Assembly: GCA_028822745.1 (NCBI GenBank)
Contig: JAPKCZ010000143.1
Location: forward strand, 1 to 6,071
Source: Kiritimatiellia bacterium
GTDB taxonomy: Bacteria > Verrucomicrobiota > Kiritimatiellia > UBA8416 > JAIOPI01
DNA: 6,071 nucleotides
Reading direction: 5' to 3'
Made by a program: the position numbers and the translations under genes. The notes under the pieces were generated by a model that made no database searches, was not told the origin of the DNA, and saw nothing but the letters and a program-made list of their open reading frames with translations. Below are positions 1 to 6,071 of this stretch, in pieces (the stretch's first letter is position 1; each line of letters opens with the position of its first letter).

Positions 1-204
1 CCCGAGTGCTTCGGACAGAAGTCCTTGCCCCCGAAAGGATTGGATGGTCTTTCCATCGGCGACGGAGATTCCGGCACCTTCCTGTCCGCGATGCTGAATC
101 GAAAACAGCCCGCGATAAATCAATGCGGCAGGATCTTCGATTCCATAAACGCCGAAAAGGCCACACTCTTCCTTCGGGTGGTCGTCGAAAACATCAGTTT
201 TCAT
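1..204 (-). CDS. purF: Amidophosphoribosyltransferase, N-terminal part (cut by window edge)
   Basis: This is the first 68 codons of glutamine PRPP amidotransferase, which catalyses the first committed step of de novo purine synthesis: PRPP plus glutamine gives phosphoribosylamine. The visible part is the start of the class II (Ntn) glutaminase domain. It shows EECGLFGVYG around residues 12-21, with Cys14 as the expected catalytic nucleophile, then the family motif LFSIQHRGQEGAGI (33-46) and the GQGLLSEAL segment (59-67). The 13 residues before Cys14 resemble the cleaved propeptide of the Bacillus subtilis-type enzyme; in the E. coli type the Cys follows Met directly. The ATG at 204 is preceded by GAGA nine bases upstream, a weak ribosome site. 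An in-frame ATG at 234 would add ten residues and cannot be excluded. The gene is cytoplasmic and 189 bases downstream of the envelope operon, so it may have its own promoter. The PRPP-binding domain and any Fe-S ligands lie outside the window. Confidence 0.95.
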   Translation of the reverse strand, partial: MKTDVFDDHPKEECGLFGVYGIEDPAALIYRGLFSIQHRGQEGAGISVADGKTIQSFRGQGLLSEALG

Positions 205-393
205 CAAGCATAGTCTCGTTTTTATGCGGCACATGCGTACATCGAACACACCACCGCAGTGTAATGAATCGAATCAAACGCGATAGCTCCTGACGGTAAT
301 CAAAGTGCCACTGCCAAATCAAGAAAGAAGGACACGCGAGACAATAAATTCGGCGAATTTAGCAAATATTCATGTGGTTCTTCATGGATTAAC
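205..393 (-). promoter_or_regulatory. Intergenic region upstream of purF
   Basis: This 189-base gap separates the stop of the AsmA-like gene from the purF start and is the only long non-coding stretch in the window. It is the natural place for the end of the upstream transcript and for a purF promoter. It contains a small AT-rich inverted repeat (345-361). I could not find a convincing -35/-10 pair on the minus strand, nor a recognisable riboswitch. The assignment as a regulatory region rests on position, not on a motif. Confidence 0.3.
345..361 (-). terminator. Small inverted repeat, possible weak terminator
   Basis: A perfect 7-base inverted repeat with a 3-base loop reads TAAATTC-GCC-GAATTTA on the minus strand. 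It lies 33 bases after the stop codon of the AsmA-like gene, where a terminator would be expected. The stem is AT-rich, with a single G:C pair, and is followed only by TTGTCT instead of a clear T tract, so it is a poor intrinsic terminator. It could equally be a protein-binding site or chance. Confidence 0.25.
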
Positions 394-2292
394 TTAATCC
401 TGCTCCTTTTCCGGTGGAGCGTGCTTGGGGGGACGATCGCGATCGCTGCTTTTCAGTCCAAGGCGTTCCCACAAGTCTTTGGAGAAATTGACGGGATACC
501 AATGCGGTGACGTCGTCGGCCCGACCACACGAAATTCGAGCAGTTTGCTGAGGATGAACGTAGGCAATCGTACAATCTTTGCCACAAGCGTATGGGCTCT
601 GAAGAAGGTCAATTCCACCGCGAAATCCAGTTCACGATCGAAATCACACTGCCCTTTGCCCAACAGACTGAGCACATCGCCTTCAACCCTGACCTCATCG
701 AATTGAATACGTTCATTGGAAACACGATAACTTGCGGAGGCATCCGTCTGACTAAGCAGCAGATCAACACCCGGCAACGCCTTGCCCATATACTTCGTTA
801 ATCCACCAAACACAGGCAAACGAAGGAGTTGCCCCCCGGAAATGCGAAGATCGCCATTTCCTGCCCAAGAATGGCGGTTTGCGGCGCCTGTCACGCCCAC
901 CAGATGTAAATGCCCTTTCATATCCCCGCTGAAGGCATGTGCATCCTCGCCAATCAATCGATCAGCAAAGGTCTTTAAATCGACGCCTCGCCAGTCGCCC
1001 GAAAAGAATGCCGACGTCACGTCGGAGTCGGCGGGCTTCGCCAGATAGCCATCACCCTCGAGGACACCGCCGCAGAAGAGGGCGCGCATATCGTCAAAGC
1101 TATCCACAAACCCATGACGCGACCACGCGAACGACACATTCGAGAGCTGGATTTTCCCGGTATCAATCGACCCTAAATCCACTTCCGCAGAAATCCGGCT
1201 AAGCGCAGGCGTATTTATGTCATGCAATCCTTTGACGTTCACGCGGTACGGGACCTCAAAAAGAACATTCGTCGAAACGAGGTTGGTCATCACGCCAACA
1301 ATTCCCACCAGCGCGTGAGGGTCGAGGCCTGACGACAAATCAAATTCCAATGCACGTTTCCCGTCCGAACCATCAAACGTCAAGCCACCAAAGGCGAGTC
1401 CCTCTTCGCGCACGACCAAGAGCGGGTTGACCTCGAAGATTCGCACGGTTGGGCCAATCTGAAAATCGTAGGTGCAGTCAGCACGCAACACGTCAACGCC
1501 GTTATACGTGCCCTCCTCCATCCAGAAGCGCCCATTCGCCATCCACGTCTTCTTGTCCTCTCCGCCGCGATAGAATTTCACCGTGCAGCGCGGTTCGGAC
1601 GCCTTGAACCCAAAGCGCGAAATTAATTCGGGCGTGAAAAGCATTCCCCAGTCCCTGAACGGCCCGACCAACAGATGCGGATTGCCTTCAATTGTGATTT
1701 CGCCGGAATAAACGTTGTCCGCGCGGCTATACCAAATATCACCATCCAGATGCAGCAAGGCACCGTCGTCGTTGTGCAGTGTGGCGGTCAGTTCGGTCAA
1801 CGAAACACCATCTGCGTTGTGCTGGTAACGTGCACGAAGCTCACGGACGTTCAAACTCCCGATCTCCGCCTTCTGCAAATGAATATTAATATCTAATTCT
1901 GTATACGCCCCCTCTTTCGCGTGTGAACCACCGCCGATAAGTGTTGGGCGAACGACGACATTCTCTAGATAGATCGATGGAACGATCGATTCGTCACGGA
2001 TTTTTGCAAGTGGATCAATCTTGAAGAAAACGCGCTCCGCTTCAACGACAGGTTGACCAATCTGCCCATAAGTAAAGACACGCAAACCCTTCACATCAAG
2101 CGCACGCAACACATGGCAGTGCAACGTATCAACGTCGAAGGAAAGATCGCCCTTGGAGAAGCGGCGCAGCATGTTGTTTTTTAGCCATTGCGGCATACCA
2201 GCAAGATCGAGGTACGCGACGATTGCCAAAAAGCACAGAACGATAGACGCCAGGATGAGGCGTATGCGCATGCATGTGCGACTATTTAACAT
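394..2292 (-). CDS. AsmA-like membrane-anchored envelope protein
   Basis: The product has 632 residues. A hydrophobic segment at about 10-31 is a likely N-terminal membrane anchor, after a short basic start, so the bulk should lie in the periplasm. The middle shows the alternating beta-strand style of AsmA/TamB-type proteins. The region at about 478-592 resembles the AsmA-like C-terminal domain (AsmA_2): a GGQLLRLPVFGGLTKYMG segment (486-503), strands with polar and apolar residues alternating, G-K-G-Q-C-D-F-D (545-552), and a closing EFRVVGPTTSPHWYPVNF (586-603), typical of this family. The tail (614-632) is charged and proline-containing. AsmA-family proteins are linked to phospholipid transport and outer membrane assembly; the role here is inferred. 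The ATG at 2292 is chosen because AAGGA lies six bases before it; an ATG at codon 8 is less well placed. Only 9 bases separate it from the DUF4340 gene, so the two are probably cotranscribed and translationally coupled. Confidence 0.8.
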   Translation of the reverse strand: MLNSRTCMRIRLILASIVLCFLAIVAYLDLAGMPQWLKNNMLRRFSKGDLSFDVDTLHCHVLRALDVKGLRVFTYGQIGQPVVEAERVFFKIDPLAKIRDESIVPSIYLENVVVRPTLIGGGSHAKEGAYTELDINIHLQKAEIGSLNVRELRARYQHNADGVSLTELTATLHNDDGALLHLDGDIWYSRADNVYSGEITIEGNPHLLVGPFRDWGMLFTPELISRFGFKASEPRCTVKFYRGGEDKKTWMANGRFWMEEGTYNGVDVLRADCTYDFQIGPTVRIFEVNPLLVVREEGLAFGGLTFDGSDGKRALEFDLSSGLDPHALVGIVGVMTNLVSTNVLFEVPYRVNVKGLHDINTPALSRISAEVDLGSIDTGKIQLSNVSFAWSRHGFVDSFDDMRALFCGGVLEGDGYLAKPADSDVTSAFFSGDWRGVDLKTFADRLIGEDAHAFSGDMKGHLHLVGVTGAANRHSWAGNGDLRISGGQLLRLPVFGGLTKYMGKALPGVDLLLSQTDASASYRVSNERIQFDEVRVEGDVLSLLGKGQCDFDRELDFAVELTFFRAHTLVAKIVRLPTFILSKLLEFRVVGPTTSPHWYPVNFSKDLWERLGLKSSDRDRPPKHAPPEKEQD

Positions 2293-2298
2293 TTCAAA

Positions 2299-2303
2299 TC
2301 CTT
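2299..2303 (-). promoter_or_regulatory. Ribosome binding site of the AsmA-like gene
   Basis: AAGGA is followed by six bases and then the ATG at 2292. It overlaps the TAA stop codon of the preceding DUF4340 gene (2304-2302), so ribosomes finishing that gene stop on top of this site. This supports the choice of the first ATG and suggests translational coupling. Confidence 0.75.
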
Positions 2304-4248
2304 ACTCGGGGTCCACGACGGCGGCGCCAGGAGGCGCGGAGCGCAACAAGTCACGGGTAAGCGTTGCGGTCACATCATGTGAGAGAGCGAAGACCACATC
2401 CAGCCCCTGAACCGTTGTGAAGACACCATCGGTGCGCGAGCGAAACCCGAAAAGCAATGATTTCTGAATGCCTTGATCCCCACGCAAGCCCAGCGTCAAT
2501 TGCGTCGTCGATCGATCCAAACCAAAAGGGACTAGCGAATCAGGTGTCATGGCCTCAATGCGAACCGCACGCAGATCCGAAACGCTGAGCAAGACATCAT
2601 TTATTGCGGCGAGATCAACGCTGTTTGATGGCGTTGTACTCAACCATTCCTCTGTCTCAACGCGACTGACGGTTTGCGTTTGCCCATTTCGAATAAGTGA
2701 AATTCGATGAATGTCCTCGGCGACAATAGCGAGCACTTCGCGATTGCGATAGTTTAGCGGATCAGCAGGATTGTCTGGCAACGTTCGAATGAGACGCGAG
2801 TCGATCACAGCGAAACCGGCGGCCTCTGAGGATTCAACGAAAACATGATCAATGCCCTGCGCAGGTGCGCCCAAAACAACTCGGTCGTGATCGTCGAAGC
2901 GCGAAACGGGCTCAGCGTCGGCGCTGGCGTCAGCGGTCGCGATCTCAGCCTCAGCCTGAAGCTTCAATTTGCCGAGAGTAATAACGCACCAGGGCGTCTC
3001 CAGTGCTGTTGCGACAGCGTTTGTGTCGGCGGGTTCCACGAACGCCTGCACGCGCCACTGATCCAGTGCTTCCAGAAGGCTATCAACAGCGCGCCGATCG
3101 GCTTTCCATTCGACCGGCTGGAGAATCGACCACGCGCGATCAGGACTGCGCTCCATGACCAGACGTTGTTCTCCGCGGAGAATCGAAATCTGATCGACCT
3201 GGTCGGGCGCGAGGCCGACAACACGCCGACTTTGTAAGTCGTCAACGCTTACCGATAGAGCGTCAAGTACGTTCGTTGACACGGCATAGATTGAAGGGAC
3301 ATCACGACGTGTGGCATAGACCTCGCCGGGATGTGCCACTGCGTCTTTACCAATGGTGAGCATCTGACTGGTTAATCCGTCTTCGGACCACACCTCTATT
3401 CGAACCGCAGCTTCGTCTTGCGCAAGACCGTAGGAATCAACCAATGTTGCCAGTGCCACGTCTCCCTCTGCAGGTGCACCGTTATCAGGCGCAGACGATT
3501 CTGTCGCAATCGGTGCGTCCCAAAGAAAATGTGACACTCTTGCGGAATACAGTCGGGTCAATAGGGCCTGGACGCTAGCCGCATTGGCCTGGCACGAAAT
3601 AGGCTGAGTTAGGGCCCAGCGTGCATCTTTCCGAACAAGGCGCACGAATCCCTGCGCTGGGCGATAGATGTCAATCCGCGTCGTTTTGCCAGGCCCACGA
3701 GGAAACACACGCTTATCGCGAAGGTCGCCAATGTTGTCGGGTATTAATTCGGACAATGATTTGGGCAGGGAAATGACTTCAGGGAAACGCGCCAACTTGG
3801 TGTAGACCCAGTCCCCCAAGGGAGCGTCCTCGCCAATCAGAAGTCGACGCTCTTGCGTGCCATCGCGAACGATAATTTCGACACGCGCAGGGGCAAGACC
3901 GTAATCCACCAGATCCACACCACGAATTTTACGTTGTTCTTCAGTTATCAACTCGAGAGGACGTAGCAGTTCGAGCTTTGACAGCAATCCTTCAATAACG
4001 CCTATATCGCCACGCGATTTTACGGGACTTTGGATGAACCAATCTCCACCCTGTTTGACACATTCAAACACATTTGAGCTACGAAGAATTTGAAGTGATG
4101 TGACGTCTTCCGCTTTGAACGGAAACACATTCTCTTTTTGCACGTGACGTTTTGCATGTTGATGGCGATCCCGCTCCACAAGAAAAATAACCAGCCCGAC
4201 AATGCACACAGCGACAAAGAGAAAAAGCGTTGTACGAAATCTCAGCAT
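2302..4248 (-). CDS. DUF4340 domain protein with four tandem modules
   Basis: The product has 648 residues. A hydrophobic segment at about 7-24 anchors the N-terminus, followed by a charged stretch (ERDRHQHAKRH), so most of the protein should be extracytoplasmic. The rest is made of four related modules beginning near residues 49, 187, 349 and 510. Each has a strand-rich start (for example VTSLQILR, VDQISILR), an invariant W-x4-P (Trp70, 211, 373, 535), a helix with LL-x-x-L, then in most a YGL or FGL motif, an L-x-I/F-G strand and a V-Y/F-x-T-like strand. This is the pattern of DUF4340, a domain of unknown biochemical function often encoded beside GldG-like genes. Acidic, alanine-rich linkers lie at about 250-265 and 431-448. 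It starts 17 bases after the gldG-like stop, with GGAG ten bases before the ATG. A role as an extracytoplasmic partner of the transporter is inferred from context. Confidence 0.85.
   Translation of the reverse strand: MLRFRTTLFLFVAVCIVGLVIFLVERDRHQHAKRHVQKENVFPFKAEDVTSLQILRSSNVFECVKQGGDWFIQSPVKSRGDIGVIEGLLSKLELLRPLELITEEQRKIRGVDLVDYGLAPARVEIIVRDGTQERRLLIGEDAPLGDWVYTKLARFPEVISLPKSLSELIPDNIGDLRDKRVFPRGPGKTTRIDIYRPAQGFVRLVRKDARWALTQPISCQANAASVQALLTRLYSARVSHFLWDAPIATESSAPDNGAPAEGDVALATLVDSYGLAQDEAAVRIEVWSEDGLTSQMLTIGKDAVAHPGEVYATRRDVPSIYAVSTNVLDALSVSVDDLQSRRVVGLAPDQVDQISILRGEQRLVMERSPDRAWSILQPVEWKADRRAVDSLLEALDQWRVQAFVEPADTNAVATALETPWCVITLGKLKLQAEAEIATADASADAEPVSRFDDHDRVVLGAPAQGIDHVFVESSEAAGFAVIDSRLIRTLPDNPADPLNYRNREVLAIVAEDIHRISLIRNGQTQTVSRVETEEWLSTTPSNSVDLAAINDVLLSVSDLRAVRIEAMTPDSLVPFGLDRSTTQLTLGLRGDQGIQKSLLFGFRSRTDGVFTTVQGLDVVFALSHDVTATLTRDLLRSAPPGAAVVDPE
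2341..4104 (-). repeat. Four tandem protein-level repeats in the DUF4340 protein
   Basis: Modules span roughly residues 49-182, 187-344, 349-508 and 510-636. The conserved W-x4-P occurs once in each, with spacings of 141, 162 and 162 residues. Modules one to three end in a charged segment with an Arg-rich core (LRDKRVF, LQSRRVV, YRNREVL). The repeats are diverged, so this is an ancient internal duplication and not a DNA-level tandem repeat. Confidence 0.75.
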
Positions 4249-4265
4249 AAACCATCCACTCCAGC

Positions 4266-5807
4266 TTAACGCCCCCGGCGTACCCAGATTAACAGACCAA
4301 CGAAGGCCACCAAGAGCGGGATCAATACGGCAATCACCAGATAGGCGACTTTGATCTGTTTCTGATCCATCTGTAACCTGACATTCAACACGCGTTTGGG
4401 CGCGATCGCCATTAAGGTGTCGCGTTGAAGCAACCAGTTAATAGAGTTCATGAAAAGGTCAGCGTTTCCACCACCTGCATTTTGCAGTGCAATGTTCGAC
4501 GCGAAGTCCGTGTCTCCTATGACAACAAGTCGTGTCGGCTGCAGTTCAAGATCGATGTGGCTCGGTCCTCCCCGCTCCACAGCCACGGCAACCGGGATAG
4601 GCCCGGCACGATCCTCCGCTTCATCAAATCGTGCAGGCAAGGTTTCAAAATTGCGCTCGGCCCACCCATCATGACCCGTCCCTGCCAATATCGTGACTTT
4701 AGGACGATCGGCAGCAAGCACCGTGTTCTCATCACCTGAAATGAGCGGATTCACCGAACGCGGCAAATAAAACACGCAGAAAATGCCATTCAAAGGCTTC
4801 GTGATTGGGTGCGGTCCATAATCGACAATCATGATTTCACGGCCCGTTTTTGTGCGCTCCCGCGCCAACACGAAATCTTTGTCAAACGTCACGCCCCATT
4901 CGTTCAAAAGAGGGTTGAGCGCGCCATCGAAACCGGGATCGACCAGTAGAAATAAGCGCCCATTTTGGTCTAGGTACTTCCGCAAAAGGTCGATTTCATC
5001 CACAGACAGATTCGTGCGAGGCCCGGCGATCACAATGGCGTCGCAATCGTCGGGAATGTCTGTCGTATGATTCAACTGAAAGGTGCGCACACTGATGTTT
5101 TCGCGCTGCAGCTCGCGGGCAATGGTACCGAATCCTGTGCGTGTTTTAAGTGCCGCAATATCACGTTCCCCATGCCCTTGCAAAAAATACACAACGGGTT
5201 GTTTTTCGCGCGACAGACTATAGATCGCAGACGAAATGGCTTGTTCACCACGAAACCCCACGCGTTGCTTGCGAATCTTGATTGAATTTACACCCATCAT
5301 ACCGCTGTAGTCGATAATACTATCCACATCCACAAGATTGTCACTGCCGACGATACGTGAACGCCCATCGTATTCAACAATGAGGAAATTAGGCTTTTCG
5401 AGACCGTACGCGTCTTTGATTTCCTTAACACGTAATACGTCACGGTCGGGATCGACGAATTCCAACTCAAGCGTTAGCGCTTGGTTCGCACGTGCAGAAA
5501 ACACGTATTCCTTCAGCAGAAAACGTACTTCCCCCCCCAGAATTTGATCCTCAGTAAATACGGACGTAATTTTGAGCGGCCCGGTAATTTCCCCCAAAAT
5601 GCTCTCGGTCTTTTCCGACAAAGAAAAATACTTCAACGAGCTGAAATTGTGGCGCAAATCCAAATATCGGAAGGCCGCAAAATTTAACATCAGGGCCAGC
5701 ACGCCAAAAAGTAGGATGCTGAAAATCGCGTTCGTCCCTACCGTCAGCCGTCGCGCCCGTGAACGCCAAACGAGAGAAACATCTTGGGATTTTTCTGAAT
5801 CAGACAA
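4266..5807 (-). CDS. GldG-like ABC transporter auxiliary protein
   Basis: The product has 513 residues with two membrane segments, at about 24-46 and 486-508, and a large extracytoplasmic domain between them; the C-terminus ends in basic VRRGR. Family signs are YFSLSEKTESIL (60-71), GEQAISSAIYSL (187-198), VVYFLQGHGERDI (205-217), the DAIVIAGP strand (256-263), LRKYLDQNGRLFLLVDP (275-291), VVIGDTDFASN (428-438) and ADLFMNSINWLL (449-460). These fit the ABC_transp_aux/GldG family. In Flavobacterium, GldG works with GldF and the ATPase GldA and was tied to gliding; homologues are widespread in non-gliding bacteria, so motility should not be assumed. The start is TTG at 5807: no other start codon exists in frame between it and the upstream in-frame TAA, and AGAGG lies eight bases before it. 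It follows the permease gene by 18 bases. Confidence 0.9.
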   Translation of the reverse strand: MSDSEKSQDVSLVWRSRARRLTVGTNAIFSILLFGVLALMLNFAAFRYLDLRHNFSSLKYFSLSEKTESILGEITGPLKITSVFTEDQILGGEVRFLLKEYVFSARANQALTLELEFVDPDRDVLRVKEIKDAYGLEKPNFLIVEYDGRSRIVGSDNLVDVDSIIDYSGMMGVNSIKIRKQRVGFRGEQAISSAIYSLSREKQPVVYFLQGHGERDIAALKTRTGFGTIARELQRENISVRTFQLNHTTDIPDDCDAIVIAGPRTNLSVDEIDLLRKYLDQNGRLFLLVDPGFDGALNPLLNEWGVTFDKDFVLARERTKTGREIMIVDYGPHPITKPLNGIFCVFYLPRSVNPLISGDENTVLAADRPKVTILAGTGHDGWAERNFETLPARFDEAEDRAGPIPVAVAVERGGPSHIDLELQPTRLVVIGDTDFASNIALQNAGGGNADLFMNSINWLLQRDTLMAIAPKRVLNVRLQMDQKQIKVAYLVIAVLIPLLVAFVGLLIWVRRGR

Positions 5808-5815
5808 AGAATCAA

Positions 5816-5820
5816 CCTCT
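5816..5820 (-). promoter_or_regulatory. Ribosome binding site that fixes the TTG start of the gldG-like gene
   Basis: AGAGG is followed by an 8-base spacer and then TTG. It sits in the 18-base gap after the permease stop codon. Because the in-frame codons back to that stop include no ATG, GTG or other TTG, this site and the TTG together define the start. Confidence 0.7.
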
Positions 5821-5825
5821 ACACA

Positions 5826-6071
5826 TTACTGCAAACGCCGCGCCTGCAGCGTGCGAACACTTACGAATAGCATGAACAACGTGCTTGTCACATAAAAGAA
5901 TAACTGGCGCGCTTCAACAGAGCCTCTGGCGAAGTCTTCAATATGCGCCGTGATCGACAAAAAGGTCGCAAACTCGGGATCGATGCCCGGAACTGACAAC
6001 AAGAGCCAGCCGGCCAGTAGTAGCAGCCAATTTAATGAAATACTGAGAATGGCGGCGATGATCTGATTCTG
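5826..6071 (-). CDS. ABC-2 type permease, GldF-like, C-terminal part (cut by window edge)
   Basis: The last 81 codons and the TAA stop are visible; the gene continues beyond the right edge. The fragment begins QNQIIAAILSISL and has two hydrophobic segments, at about window residues 4-26 and 57-73, joined by a loop with AHIEDFARGSVEARQLFFY (42-60), and ends with a basic tail, RTLQARRLQ. The loop closely resembles the H-x-E-x-F-x-R-G segment before the last membrane helix of GldF-like permeases. Such proteins form the membrane channel of an ABC transporter with an ATPase subunit. The adjoining GldG-like gene supports the call. The substrate is unknown, and the ATPase gene is not in the window but may lie upstream of this one. 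Confidence 0.88.
   Translation of the reverse strand, partial: QNQIIAAILSISLNWLLLLAGWLLLSVPGIDPEFATFLSITAHIEDFARGSVEARQLFFYVTSTLFMLFVSVRTLQARRLQ

Noticed and set aside
194..211. A five-codon minus-strand frame (MLDEN) overlapping the purF start
   Set aside because: Too short to judge; it lacks regulatory codon runs and is best explained by chance.
6..293. A 95-codon plus-strand open frame at the left edge
   Set aside because: It overlaps the purF N-terminus on the opposite strand, whose family motifs are clear, and its own product is a low-complexity, Arg-rich sequence without a recognisable domain.
296..310. Sigma-54-like site TGGCACTTTGATTAC on the minus strand, upstream of purF
   Set aside because: The -24 half matches well but the key GC of the -12 half reads AC, and sigma-54 control of purF is not expected. 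Likely chance.
2845..3237. A 130-codon plus-strand open frame opposite the DUF4340 gene
   Set aside because: It lies wholly antisense to a well-supported gene, has no recognisable domain and no good ribosome site. It looks like a shadow of codon bias on the other strand.
4266..5807. Reading the GldG homologue as evidence of gliding motility
   Set aside because: GldG homologues occur in many non-gliding bacteria, and no other gliding genes (such as gldK-N or spr genes) are in the window.

Overview
All five genes seen here lie on the minus strand, so transcription runs from high to low coordinates. Reading that way, the window holds the 3' end of an ABC-2 type permease (GldF-like), a complete GldG-like auxiliary protein of the same transporter, a large membrane-anchored DUF4340 protein, a large AsmA-like protein, and, after a 189-base gap, the 5' end of purF (amidophosphoribosyltransferase). 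Both outer genes are cut by the window edges.

The first four genes look like one operon. The gaps between them are 18, 17 and 9 bases, each start has a plausible ribosome binding site, and one start is TTG. Three products resemble parts of the GldF/GldG/DUF4340 ABC-2 system found in many bacteria outside the gliding Bacteroidetes. The fourth is an AsmA-type protein, a family linked to lipid transport or outer membrane assembly in diderm bacteria. Together they suggest an inner-membrane transporter with two large extracytoplasmic partners working at the cell envelope. The substrate cannot be read from the sequence. The ATPase subunit is not in the window and would be expected upstream, beyond base 6071.

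purF appears to be a housekeeping neighbour. Its N-terminus is of the Bacillus subtilis type, with a short propeptide before the catalytic cysteine.

The organism is probably a Gram-negative (diderm) bacterium, because of the AsmA-like protein. The GldG, DUF4340 and AsmA_2-like combination fits Planctomycetota, Verrucomicrobiota, Lentisphaerota or a related phylum, but this is an impression from protein style, not a proven assignment. I see no mobile element, tRNA, rRNA, CRISPR array or sign of recent transfer. The most notable observations are the fourfold internal repeat in the DUF4340 protein and the tight coupling of an AsmA-like gene to the transporter genes.
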